12,944 bases of DNA from Ruminococcaceae bacterium UBA1741 (GCA_002315685.1 DCHX01000014.1:398-13341), one strand, 5' to 3'; shown: positions 1-7,089, counted from the first letter of the stretch. Numbers and translations: made by a program. The notes: generated by a model not told the origin, from the sequence alone.

Positions 1-7
1 CAGCATT

Positions 8-54
8 AAAAAGTCGACATTTTCGAGAAATTTGGAAATGTCGGCTTTTCTTTT
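8..54. terminator. Rho-independent hairpin terminator (bidirectional)
   Basis: A 14-bp stem (positions 9-22 pairing with 36-49, one G-U pair) is followed by a T-rich tract at 46-54 and preceded by an A-run, so it could stop transcription in both directions. The gene it terminates lies left of the window. A closely similar hairpin recurs at 1370-1415. Confidence 0.75.
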
Positions 55-65
55 GTATGAAAACA

Positions 66-74
66 TGTTATAAT
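66..74 (+). promoter_or_regulatory. Extended -10 promoter (TGTTATAAT)
   Basis: TGTTATAAT is a perfect extended -10 element, placed 20 nt after the terminator stem. I see no good -35 hexamer at 17-nt spacing, which is tolerated for extended -10 promoters. It would drive the acyltransferase-like gene downstream with a leader of roughly 110 nt. Confidence 0.6.
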
Positions 75-189
75 ACACTCGTTGGATTATTATGAGCCAC
101 AGCAATAATACGAAATTATACAAAATATTCTTTTTGCTGTAATGTTACAACAAATTTTATTATCCAATATGAATTTGAGGTGTAATAAC

Positions 190-1308
190 TTGAAAAAAAG
201 ACTGTGTGAAATTGATTTGGCAAGAGCAATAGTTATTATGATACTGCCGATGACTCACGTTTACGAATATTTGGGATATCAATCTCAAATGTCGGACATA
301 TTAAGCGACCGTGCGGTGTCGGTATTAACCCCGTTTTATTTGTTCTTTACCGTTTTCGGCGCTCCGTTGTTTATGATTTTTATGGGTATGAATATGATTT
401 TTACCCGTAAAAGCGCACCTACCGATTATCTGAAAAGAGGCGTAATCCTCCTTTTTGTTGAGGTGGGATTTAACCTTATTCGATATATTCTTCCCGGACT
501 TATCGGAACGTATATATCCGGCGTTGCGAACGAAACGGGTGTTACTATACTGTTTTGGATGAATTACGGACTGATAAACTCCGATATATTTGCGCTTGCG
601 GGATTTGGTTTTATTCTTATTGCACTGTTTAAGAAGCTGAAATTCAAGCCCGTTCATGTTCTTATTGCCTCCGTAGCTTTGTTCACTGTTGACCGAGCTT
701 GCTATTCGATTGTCGGTGCGAAGCTTGCCGAATCCTGTGATGTTTACTTAAACGAGCTGTTCGGCCATATTATTTATGTAAATGAAGACTCCATTTTTCC
801 GCTTTTCAGATGGTTTATTTTTATTGCCGTCGGTTACTGCTTCGGCTCATACATAAACCAAAAGAACATTTTCGAGTGGGTTGGCATTGCATCACTTATC
901 AGTACAGCAGGATTCTTTGCATATTCGATTATTAAGGGCTTAAATCCTTTTTACTTCTACAATGTTGTGGAGCATAGCAACAACCTTGACATTATCGTAA
1001 TGCTTGGTGAACTGTCGATGGCGCTTCTGTTTTTGTCAGTCGTTGTGTTTATTTATCGCACACTGAAGCTTGAAAGATTTGAAAAATTCAATATATTTAT
1101 TGTAAAATATTCATCTTGTATCAGCTACGATTATGCAATTCAATGGATTATTATCGGTTGGATAATGTTTATCACTTGCGGTTGCGGTGTTTGGGGAACA
1201 AAGGCTATCAATACCGGCTTATGCATGCTTATAATTGTTGCTATTACCGTAGCTTCATATTTTTTCGGAAGAATTCTACAGAAATTTGTTAAAAAACATA
1301 TCGTATAA
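190..1308 (+). CDS. Multipass membrane acyltransferase-like protein
   Basis: A hydrophobic protein of 372 residues with about nine or ten predicted membrane spans. The N-terminus (KKRLCEIDLARAIVIMI, then a His at about residue 23 after the first helix) and the later FGAPLFMIFMGM stretch resemble integral membrane acyltransferases of the acyltransferase-3 / heparan-alpha-glucosaminide N-acetyltransferase-like (DUF1624) group, which acylate sugars or lipids at the membrane. I chose TTG at 190 because GAGGTG (177-182) lies 7 nt upstream; an in-frame ATG at 142 would add 16 poorly conserved residues and has no ribosome binding site. The gene stands alone between two terminator/promoter modules, so it is probably monocistronic. 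The family assignment is by motif and hydropathy pattern only and the substrate is unknown. Confidence 0.7.
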   Translation: MKKRLCEIDLARAIVIMILPMTHVYEYLGYQSQMSDILSDRAVSVLTPFYLFFTVFGAPLFMIFMGMNMIFTRKSAPTDYLKRGVILLFVEVGFNLIRYILPGLIGTYISGVANETGVTILFWMNYGLINSDIFALAGFGFILIALFKKLKFKPVHVLIASVALFTVDRACYSIVGAKLAESCDVYLNELFGHIIYVNEDSIFPLFRWFIFIAVGYCFGSYINQKNIFEWVGIASLISTAGFFAYSIIKGLNPFYFYNVVEHSNNLDIIVMLGELSMALLFLSVVVFIYRTLKLERFEKFNIFIVKYSSCISYDYAIQWIIIGWIMFITCGCGVWGTKAINTGLCMLIIVAITVASYFFGRILQKFVKKHIV

Positions 1309-1369
1309 AATATTGAAACGCTGCCTATTTTGGTTTTCGCTTGTCAAAAGTGGCGGTTAGCCCGGCATA

Positions 1370-1415
1370 AAAAAGTCGGCATTTTCTATTATCGGAAATG
1401 TCGGCTTTTCTTTTT
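1370..1415. terminator. Rho-independent hairpin terminator
   Basis: The stem pairs 1371-1384 with 1396-1409 and is followed by a T-tract. It would end the acyltransferase-like transcript. The 3' arm and tail (1396-1414) are identical to 36-54, so this is a second copy of the same terminator type. Confidence 0.75.
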
Positions 1416-1425
1416 CTTTAATATA

Positions 1426-1434
1426 TGTTATAAT
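1426..1434 (+). promoter_or_regulatory. Extended -10 promoter (TGTTATAAT)
   Basis: This is the same TGTTATAAT element as at 66-74, again exactly 20 nt after the terminator stem. It is positioned to drive the VOC-fold gene starting at 1482. Confidence 0.6.
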
Positions 1435-1481
1435 AATATCGTCAAATTAAAATTTATAGAATTTCGGAGGATTACGGTAAT

Positions 1482-1859
1482 ATGATTAAGGTACAGTATT
1501 CAACATTGATAGTAAACAATCTTGCAGAGTCCGTAACATTTTACAGGGATGTGCTTGGATTCAAGGAAGGATACCATATAGACCTGCCAAACGGTGCGTC
1601 AATAACAATTATGAACAGTGATGGAGCCAGTGTGGAACTGATTGAAGGCAAACAGTTTGAAACGGGTTTTTATTCCATCGGAACCGATGTTGATGATTTG
1701 GACAAAACACTCGAAGAATTAAAAGAACACGGTTGCAATGCCATTACACCGATTATTCCGACATCTGTGGGACGACAGGCATTTATTCTTGACCCGAACG
1801 GTGTTCGTATTTGTCTTATTGAACATACACCGGAATATAAAGAAAAATATATGAATTAA
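1482..1859 (+). CDS. VOC-superfamily (glyoxalase/bleomycin-resistance fold) protein
   Basis: A 125-residue protein, the normal size for a single-chain vicinal oxygen chelate protein with two beta-alpha-beta-beta-beta modules. Visible family signs are an early AESVTFYRDVLGF helix (residues 15-27), VELIE at 51-55, a second module beginning FYSIGTDVDDLD (63-74), and ending FILDPNGVRICLIEH (101-115). The usual metal ligands are only partly present: Glu52 and Glu114 fit, but the two expected His positions are Gln5 (or a neighbour) and the Tyr64/Ser65 region. A lactoylglutathione lyase role is therefore not supported, and it may be a binding or resistance-type member. GGAGG at 1466-1470 precedes the ATG. 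The gene has its own promoter and no partner in the same unit. Confidence 0.85.
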   Translation: MIKVQYSTLIVNNLAESVTFYRDVLGFKEGYHIDLPNGASITIMNSDGASVELIEGKQFETGFYSIGTDVDDLDKTLEELKEHGCNAITPIIPTSVGRQAFILDPNGVRICLIEHTPEYKEKYMN

Positions 1860-1928
1860 GCGGTTTTGGGTGTTGAAATCCGATTTATATTGTTTTTCCA
1901 TTTAATGCTTTTATTTTTTGTGATTTTA

Positions 1929-1937
1929 TGGTATAAT
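1929..1937 (+). promoter_or_regulatory. Extended -10 promoter (TGGTATAAT)
   Basis: TGGTATAAT lies 31 nt before the preferred GTG start of the SDF transporter gene. The expected transcription start near 1944 makes the TTG at 1948 nearly leaderless, which supports the GTG at 1969. Confidence 0.55.
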
Positions 1938-1968
1938 TCGGTTATATTTGATTTTTTTGGGTGATAAA

Positions 1969-3540
1969 GTGGAAATTTTGAAATTATCTAACGAAACAAT
2001 AGATATGTTATCAGCTAAAATAGGCGAGATGTATTCCGAGCTTGAATGTACAAAAAAGGAAACAATGCGAGCAAGGCTTATTTTAGAGGAAGCTTTGATA
2101 AAATACCAAAAAAGATTCGGGGAAGAAGCCGAGCTTTATTTTAAGATTTACCGGGTTTTTTCTCAAACGCGCTTTTTAGTTCGTCTGCGTACGCCGAGCT
2201 TTGACCCGTTTACACTTGAAGAAAACCCGATGGCATTTATGATAGAATCGGTAATGTCGGCGTTTGAGGGCAGTATGCCGAGCTGGAAATACCGAAATCT
2301 TGAAAATGAAATCGTATTTTCCGTTCGCAAAAAAGCAAAAATAAGCGGTGTTCTTAAAATAGTGGTTGCAACCATCGTTTCGGTTGTTTTAGCCTTTCTT
2401 TCAAAGTTTTGTTTTTCTGCCAAGGCGCTTAACGGATTTGTTAATAACTATGTATCTCCGCTTTCAAATGCTTATGCGGAATTATTTTGCGTTATGGCGG
2501 TTTTGCTTACCTTTTTTGCTATCGTTTTAAGTGTTGTTCACATAGGCGATATGGCGGTTGTAGGTAAAATCGGCGGAAAGATAATGCGAAAGTTTTACTC
2601 GATGTCAACTATACTTGTTGTAATTTTAACCCTTTTCACACTGCCGTTTTACAAAATCGGCGGCAGCGGAGATATGTCATTTGTCGCAAAATCGGTTTAT
2701 GATATTATTATAGATTTTATTCCCGGCAATATCGTAAAGCCGTTTATTGATTTTAACTCGATACATATTATGATAATAGGCGCTATGTTCGGATTCTCGC
2801 TTCTTTATATGGGACAAAAGGGAGAAAACCTGACAAGAGTATTTGACGAATGTAATTTAGTTTCGGTTTACACGAACGATTTTCTCAACAAGTTTATAAG
2901 CATTTATGTGGGACTTAAAGTTTATGAGCTAATAATTACAAGCAACCTATCTACCTTATCGGTTGCGGGAAAAGCGGTAGGATTTATCATTTGCGGTCAG
3001 ATTTTGCTTTTGGCTTTTTACTCGGTTTATGTTTGCGTTAAGACGAAGGTTTCGTTTAAGAGGTTTGTTAAGGCCGCTATGCCGTCATTCTTCGTCTCGC
3101 TTTCGTCCGCTAATTTCGGTGCCTCTATGATTACCGCCGTTGACGGACTTACCGAGCTTGATGCCTTAAACGACAAATCAAACTTGGCGTTTAATATCGG
3201 CAGTGTTGTGTTTAGACCTGCCTGCACCCTTGTATTTGTATTTTCGTCATTGGCGTTTGCTTCTACCTACGGTGTCGAAATTTCGGTTGTTTGGATTATA
3301 ATGGCGATAGTTTTATCAATTTTGCTTATCGCCGCGGTTCCTAATGTTCCCGGTGTTTCGGTTTCGGTAATAACGCTTTTATTTGTGCAGTTGGGACTTC
3401 CTAACGATGCGGTAAGACTTATGATTGCGGTTAACGCTCCGCTTCAATTTTTGACCGTTGCGGTTGATACTTACTGTCTTTTTGCTGAAAGCTACTGTCT
3501 TTCTTACATAAACGGCAAAAAGAAATACAAGCTAAAATAA
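1969..3540 (+). CDS. Divergent SDF-family (dicarboxylate/amino acid:cation symporter-like) protein with cytosolic N-terminal domain
   Basis: 523 residues from the GTG at 1969, chosen because GGGTG at 1959-1963 lies 5 nt upstream; an in-frame TTG at 1948 would add 7 residues without a ribosome binding site. Residues 1 to about 128 are soluble and contain ARLILEEALIKYQKRFG (35-51) and VRLRTPSFDPF (71-81), which recall the N-box helix and following strands of GHKL/histidine-kinase-type ATPases, though the Asn and Gly-rich box are not evident. From about 129 the protein is membrane-embedded. FFVSLSSANFGASM (374-387) matches the serine-rich re-entrant hairpin 1 and AAVPNVPGVS (455-464) hairpin 2 of the SDF fold. 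The NMDGT motif is replaced by NIGSV (409-413), and the last helix keeps Asp500 but lacks the usual acidic and Arg pattern. Substrate unknown. It lies 13 nt upstream of the flavodoxin-like gene. Confidence 0.8.
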   Translation: MEILKLSNETIDMLSAKIGEMYSELECTKKETMRARLILEEALIKYQKRFGEEAELYFKIYRVFSQTRFLVRLRTPSFDPFTLEENPMAFMIESVMSAFEGSMPSWKYRNLENEIVFSVRKKAKISGVLKIVVATIVSVVLAFLSKFCFSAKALNGFVNNYVSPLSNAYAELFCVMAVLLTFFAIVLSVVHIGDMAVVGKIGGKIMRKFYSMSTILVVILTLFTLPFYKIGGSGDMSFVAKSVYDIIIDFIPGNIVKPFIDFNSIHIMIIGAMFGFSLLYMGQKGENLTRVFDECNLVSVYTNDFLNKFISIYVGLKVYELIITSNLSTLSVAGKAVGFIICGQILLLAFYSVYVCVKTKVSFKRFVKAAMPSFFVSLSSANFGASMITAVDGLTELDALNDKSNLAFNIGSVVFRPACTLVFVFSSLAFASTYGVEISVVWIIMAIVLSILLIAAVPNVPGVSVSVITLLFVQLGLPNDAVRLMIAVNAPLQFLTVAVDTYCLFAESYCLSYINGKKKYKLK

Positions 3541-3553
3541 TCAGGAGAAAAGT

Positions 3554-4024
3554 ATGGTACTTTGCGTTTATACTACAAGAACGGGTATTTCAAAAAATAT
3601 CGCCGATATTGTGGCAAAAAGATATAATGCCGAGCTTTTGGAAATTTCCGACGGTAAGGATTATAAGGGTATATGGGGCTATATTGCGGCCGCCGTTGCG
3701 GGACTTAAAAGAAAGCTTCCCGAAATTTTGCCTTATACTGCCGAACGTTCGCTTGAAGATTACGAAAAGGTGTTTATTGTGGCTCCTGTTTGGTGCGAAA
3801 AAATTAACCCGATGATTAGAAGATTTTTGCTTGATAACAAGGGAAAATTCGGCGGCGATATTTATTATATTATCGACCATATGGCTGATTTGAGTTATGA
3901 GGATAAGATAATAAGTCTTGATAATTTGACCGGTAAAAAATGCGAAGAATATCTTTCCTTAAAATCGTATAAATGCGACTATGAAAAACCGCTTAATGAA
4001 TTTTTAAGAAATATTGACGAATAA
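3554..4024 (+). CDS. Flavodoxin-like protein
   Basis: A 156-residue protein of flavodoxin length. The N-terminal strand plus TTRTGISKNIA (7-17) fits the FMN phosphate-binding loop T-x-T-G-x-S/T. APVWCEKINPMIRRFL (77-92) corresponds to the second flavin-binding segment with an aromatic residue (Trp80) flanking the isoalloxazine ring. Such proteins carry electrons or act as FMN-dependent reductases in the cytosol. AGGAGA sits just before the ATG and only 13 nt separate it from the symporter stop, so the two are probably co-transcribed. It is followed at once by a strong terminator. Partner enzymes cannot be told from this window. Confidence 0.85.
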   Translation: MVLCVYTTRTGISKNIADIVAKRYNAELLEISDGKDYKGIWGYIAAAVAGLKRKLPEILPYTAERSLEDYEKVFIVAPVWCEKINPMIRRFLLDNKGKFGGDIYYIIDHMADLSYEDKIISLDNLTGKKCEEYLSLKSYKCDYEKPLNEFLRNIDE

Positions 4025-4062
4025 AAAAGCACCTGCAACATTTTTGTTGCGGGTGCTTTTAA
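4025..4062. terminator. Bidirectional hairpin terminator between convergent genes
   Basis: A 16-bp stem (A-run plus GCACCTGCAACA pairing with TGTTGCGGGTGC plus T-run, loop of about 4 nt) lies between the flavodoxin-like gene stop (4024) and the stop of the minus-strand DUF896 gene (4067). It has A- and T-runs on both sides, so it should serve both transcripts. Confidence 0.85.
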
Positions 4063-4066
4063 CATA

Positions 4067-4264
4067 TCACTGAACTAACTTTTTCTTGTTGCCCTTTTCG
4101 TCAACAATATAAATGGTATCAAGCTGGGACACAAGACTTTGCTTAAAGCTTTCTATATATTCTCGCCTTAAAATATGTTGTTCGGCTTTTTCTTCTTCGG
4201 TCAAGCCCTCGCTTTTTTGCTTTCTTGCAAGTTCGTTTATTCTGTCGATTTTCTTTTGTTCCAT
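4067..4264 (-). CDS. UPF0291 / DUF896 family small protein (YnzC-like)
   Basis: A 65-residue, highly charged helical protein. KIDRINELARKQKSEGLTEE (5-24), followed by EKAEQHILRREYIESFKQSL, is the hallmark helical hairpin of the DUF896/UPF0291 family (Bacillus YnzC). Its function is poorly defined and I do not assign one. The ATG overlaps the recR stop (TAATG, one shared base), so it is translationally coupled as the last gene of the dnaX-ybaB-recR operon. In Bacillus a different small gene follows recR, so this neighbour is a lineage variation. Confidence 0.85.
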   Translation of the reverse strand: MEQKKIDRINELARKQKSEGLTEEEKAEQHILRREYIESFKQSLVSQLDTIYIVDEKGNKKKLVQ

Positions 4265-4863
4265 TATATTTCGTTTCTTCCTTCCAAAGAACGAGCCAAG
4301 GTAAACTCGTCGGCATATTCAAGGTCTCCGCCAACAGGAATACCGTAGGCAAGCCTTGTTACTTTAATTCCCATTGGCTTGACAAGACGGGAAATATAAC
4401 TTGCGGTTGCCTCGCCCTCAACGGTAGGATTAGTAGCCATAATAAGCTCGTTTATTTCGCCTGAGGACAGTCTTGCCATAAGCTCTTTTATTTTAAGCTT
4501 ATCGGGAGTAACGCCGTCAAGAGGGGAGATAACACCGTGAAGCACATGGTAAACGCCGTTATATTCACGGGTACGCTCGATTGCCATAACATCCTTCGGG
4601 TCCTCCACAACGCAAACTACCGAATGGTCCCGCTGAGGATTATCGCAAATCTGACAAACCTCTAAATCGGTAAGTGCTTGACAGGTCTTGCAAAAATGGA
4701 TTTTCTCCCTCGCATCAATAAGCGCATTGGCAAATTGCTTTGCAAACTCGTTCGGCTGTTCAAGTATCGAAAAAGCAAGTCTTTGAGCAGTCTTTTTGCC
4801 GACACCGGGCAAACGGGAAAATTGGTTTATAAGCTCGTTAAGAGGTACAATATTATAATTCAT
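4264..4863 (-). CDS. recR: Recombination mediator RecR
   Basis: 199 residues, the full family length. RecR acts with RecF/RecO to load RecA onto SSB-coated single-stranded DNA in gap repair. Domains seen in order: helix-hairpin-helix RLPGVGKKTAQRLAF (17-31); a four-Cys zinc finger (Cys58, Cys61, Cys70, Cys73); a Toprim domain starting VCVVEDPKDVMAIE (83-96) with ATNPTVEGEATA (143-154); and a C-terminal RLAYGIPVGGDLEYAD segment (170-185). The ATG overlaps the TGA of ybaB (TGATG), so the two are translationally coupled. All expected key residues are present and nothing looks degraded. Confidence 0.98.
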   Translation of the reverse strand: MNYNIVPLNELINQFSRLPGVGKKTAQRLAFSILEQPNEFAKQFANALIDAREKIHFCKTCQALTDLEVCQICDNPQRDHSVVCVVEDPKDVMAIERTREYNGVYHVLHGVISPLDGVTPDKLKIKELMARLSSGEINELIMATNPTVEGEATASYISRLVKPMGIKVTRLAYGIPVGGDLEYADEFTLARSLEGRNEI

Positions 4864-5207
4864 CAGAATAAACCGCCGGGAAGATTAAGACCGCCCGTAA
4901 TAGCACCCATTTCTTCTTCCGCTGTCTTTGAAGCGTTTCCGATGGCCTCGTTTACGGCAACGGTAACAAGGTCTTCAAGCATTTCTACATCATCGCTGTC
5001 AACAATATCGGGGTTAATCTTTATTGATTTTATAAGATGTTTTCCGTCAACGGTAACGGTAACGGCACCGCCACCGGAGGTTGCGGTATATTCACGGGCT
5101 TCAAGGTCCTCTTGAAGTGTTGCCATATCCTCTTGCATTTTTTGTGCTTGTTTAAGCATCTGATTCATATTACCGGGACCGCCGGAATTGGGTATTCTTA
5201 CTTTCAT
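4863..5207 (-). CDS. ybaB: YbaB/EbfC family nucleoid-associated protein
   Basis: 114 residues. It has the Met/Gln-rich N-terminal helix of the family (NQMLKQAQKMQEDMATLQEDLEARE, residues about 15-39) and the beta-sheet core ATSGGGAVTVTVDGK (42-56), followed by DSDDVEMLEDLVTVAVNEA. Family members form dimers that bind DNA and are linked to nucleoid structure. The position between dnaX and recR is the conserved arrangement (YaaK in Bacillus). AAGGAGA lies 7-8 nt before the ATG at 5207, and the gene starts 11 nt after the dnaX stop. The C-terminal GGLNLPGGLF is typical. Confidence 0.96.
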   Translation of the reverse strand: MKVRIPNSGGPGNMNQMLKQAQKMQEDMATLQEDLEAREYTATSGGGAVTVTVDGKHLIKSIKINPDIVDSDDVEMLEDLVTVAVNEAIGNASKTAEEEMGAITGGLNLPGGLF

Positions 5208-5218
5208 AAAAAATCTCC

Positions 5219-6835
5219 TTATTTTTGTAGAAATTCGAGTTTTTTCTCGAAATCGTTTAACGGGTCGTATTCGGCCGTTTCTTCCGATTTTTTGTTGTAG
5301 GGACCTAACTTGTAGGTTTTGCCCAAAACCTCGGCAGCCGCTTTTCTTATTGATTCACGATAGGTTGTATTGTTTGAATTTATAAGCGAACGGAATTGCT
5401 CGTTCTTTGCATCTATCAGCAATCTATCGCCCTCGATATATGCCTTTGAGCCTTGCAAAACTCCCGCAATAATAGGCGAATTTTTGCGAAGGATACATAA
5501 AATATCATCCCATTTATGAACCTCGCCGTCCTCCGCATTTGAGGATGTTTCATAAGGCTCGAAATTAGGTTCTTCTTTTGGTATATATTCCTCTTCCGGA
5601 ATAGGTATTTCTTCGGGCTCGGGCATTTTTTCTTCTGTTACAGTCGGCTTTTCCGGTGCTTTTGCCTTCGGCTTTTGAATAATATTTACCGAAGCTGTAC
5701 TCGATTCCAACGCCGAAATTCTTAATTCGAGAGAAGAATAATCGTTAGCAAGCTGTGGTTTGCAAAGCCTTATTATTGTCATTTCCATCTCGGTACGGTG
5801 ATTTCCGCCTTGCATTTTAACGGCGGCATTTTGCAACACTTCAAGAATAGAAAGTATTTCTCTTATATCGTATTTTTCGGCTTGCTCCTTTATAAGCGCT
5901 AACTTTTTGGTAGAGCAAACTATCGGCAGTTGTTTATCCTTTACGGTTTTTGCAATCATTAAATCACGGTAGTGATGCGTAAGCTCGGACAAAAGTCTTA
6001 ACATATCGACCGAAGAATTATGCAGTTCATTAAGCAAAAGCAAAGCACTTTCGCAATCACGGGCCTTTATATAGTCGGCAAGGTTTAACAAATATTCGTT
6101 TCCTGCCATAGCGCAAACCTTAACGACGGTATCCTCGGTAATCTCCTTTGAAACCGAGGCGCAAAGGTCAAGAACGGAAAGCGCATCACGCATACCGCCG
6201 TCAGCGGTAGAGGCTATGAGCGCGGCGGCATCATCAGTAACGGTAAAGCCCTCTTTGTCGGCGATATATCTTATTCTGTCCCCGATAACATCAGGGTCGA
6301 TTCGCTTGAAATCAAATCTTTGACAACGGGATAGAATAGTAGCAGGGAGCTTGTGCACTTCGGTTGTGGCAAGAATAAAAACAACATGCTCGGGCGGTTC
6401 TTCTAATGTTTTAAGCAGTGCGTTAAAGGCACTCGAAGAAAGCATATGCACCTCGTCTATAATATAAACCCGGTATTTTGCAGAAGCGGGGGAGAAATTA
6501 ACCTGCTCACGAAGAGTTCTTATGTCATCAACACCGTTGTTTGAAGCGGCATCTATTTCGCAAATATCGGTTACTTCGTTGTTTGCTATTGCTTTACACA
6601 TTTCGCACTCGCAACAAGGGTCGCCGTCAATACTGTTTAGACAGTTAATAGCCTTTGCAAGAATTTTAGCACAGGTGGTTTTGCCCGTACCTCTTGTACC
6701 CGTGAAAAGATAGGCGTGAACCGTCTTTTTCGAAGCAAGCTCGGATTTAAGAGTTTTGGTAATATGGTCTTGACCGTAAACATCGGAAAATGTTTGAGGG
6801 CGGTACTTTCTGTAAAGTGCTTGATAAGACAACAT
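5219..6835 (-). CDS. dnaX: DNA polymerase III subunit gamma/tau
   Basis: 538 residues from the ATG at 6835. This is the ATPase of the clamp loader that places the beta sliding clamp on DNA. Seen in order: YQALYRKYRPQTFSDVYGQ (4-22); Walker A GTRGTGKTT (46-54); zinc-binding Cys65, Cys74, Cys77, Cys80; Walker B IIDEVHML with Asp117/Glu118; sensor ATTEVHKLP (146-154); and the SRC arginine-finger motif (159-161). Residues about 378-428 form a Pro/Glu/Lys-rich linker. The C-terminal domain (about 431-538) would bind the polymerase side. The frame continues upstream to an ATG at 6904, but that would overlap the SRP RNA; GAGGTG just before 6835 and the conserved MLSYQALYRKYRP start decide the call. 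It lies 28 nt after the SRP RNA with no terminator between, so it probably shares the ffs promoter. Confidence 0.97.
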   Translation of the reverse strand: MLSYQALYRKYRPQTFSDVYGQDHITKTLKSELASKKTVHAYLFTGTRGTGKTTCAKILAKAINCLNSIDGDPCCECEMCKAIANNEVTDICEIDAASNNGVDDIRTLREQVNFSPASAKYRVYIIDEVHMLSSSAFNALLKTLEEPPEHVVFILATTEVHKLPATILSRCQRFDFKRIDPDVIGDRIRYIADKEGFTVTDDAAALIASTADGGMRDALSVLDLCASVSKEITEDTVVKVCAMAGNEYLLNLADYIKARDCESALLLLNELHNSSVDMLRLLSELTHHYRDLMIAKTVKDKQLPIVCSTKKLALIKEQAEKYDIREILSILEVLQNAAVKMQGGNHRTEMEMTIIRLCKPQLANDYSSLELRISALESSTASVNIIQKPKAKAPEKPTVTEEKMPEPEEIPIPEEEYIPKEEPNFEPYETSSNAEDGEVHKWDDILCILRKNSPIIAGVLQGSKAYIEGDRLLIDAKNEQFRSLINSNNTTYRESIRKAAAEVLGKTYKLGPYNKKSEETAEYDPLNDFEKKLEFLQK

Positions 6836-6863
6836 TCTCACCTCGTAATACAAAATAAAAATC

Positions 6864-6998
6864 GTATACTGAGTCGCACGAATGAGCCGATTTACCGCAC
6901 GCACGGGACAAACTGCTTAATGCTGCTCGGTTCCCCGCCTGACATGGTTCACAGCCTCCCGCCGCACGGGACCCGCCCATTCGCACGACTCAATATAC
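6864..6998 (-). ncRNA. ffs: Signal recognition particle RNA (bacterial SRP/4.5S-type)
   Basis: On the minus strand this region holds the conserved SRP apical core: GTGAACCATGTCAGG (read 6952-6938), then GGAACC and GAGCAGCATTAAGCAG, matching the Ffh-binding hairpin of small bacterial SRP RNAs. The two ends pair over roughly 26 bp (6998-6973 with 6864-6889, several G-U pairs), forming the long closing helix. Ends are approximate; the promoter predicts a 5' end at about 7005. With Ffh it targets nascent membrane and secreted proteins to the translocon. The position directly upstream of dnaX matches the scr-dnaX order in Bacillus. Confidence 0.93.
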
Positions 6999-7012
6999 AA
7001 TTAACAAGATAT

Positions 7013-7041
7013 ATTATAATATAAAATAACTTTTTTTACAA
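7013..7041 (-). promoter_or_regulatory. Sigma-A type promoter for SRP RNA and the dnaX operon
   Basis: Reading the minus strand, TTGTAA (7041-7036) and TATAAT (7018-7013) are separated by exactly 17 nt. The predicted start near 7005 falls at the 5' end of the SRP RNA. No second promoter is evident between the RNA and dnaX. Confidence 0.8.
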
Positions 7042-7048
7042 TAGAAAA

Positions 7049-7089
7049 ATATAAAAAGTTGAAAATTAGATATAAAAAGTTGAAAATTA
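7049..7089 (+). repeat. Perfect 20-bp tandem repeat at the divergent promoter
   Basis: ATATAAAAAGTTGAAAATTA occurs at 7049-7068 and again at 7070-7089, a 21-bp period (two helical turns). The second copy supplies the TTGAAA -35 box (7080-7085) of the rightward promoter. This could be a duplicated operator or an A/T-rich upstream element. Confidence 0.85.

Noticed and set aside
11..49. Riboswitch or attenuator in the leader of the first gene
   Set aside because: The hairpin lies upstream of the promoter, so it is not part of that transcript's leader.
142..189. Upstream ATG start for the membrane acyltransferase-like gene
   Set aside because: No ribosome binding site, while TTG at 190 has GAGGTG at the right distance and gives the family-like N-terminus.
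4678..5300. Plus-strand open frames across recR and ybaB
   Set aside because: They are mirror frames of strongly conserved minus-strand genes and show low-complexity, non-protein-like composition.
5620..5660. Programmed frameshift in dnaX making a short gamma form
   Set aside because: The linker has a six-A run (GAAGAAAAAATG) but no in-frame X-XXY-YYZ slippery heptamer, so there is no support beyond the homopolymer.
6836..6904. Upstream in-frame start for dnaX adding 23 residues
   Set aside because: It would lie inside the SRP RNA, and the conserved DnaX N-terminus starts at the ATG at 6835, which has a good ribosome binding site.
6747..7024. Open frames on both strands across the SRP RNA region
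   Set aside because: They overlap the highly structured RNA, lack ribosome binding sites and have no protein-like pattern.
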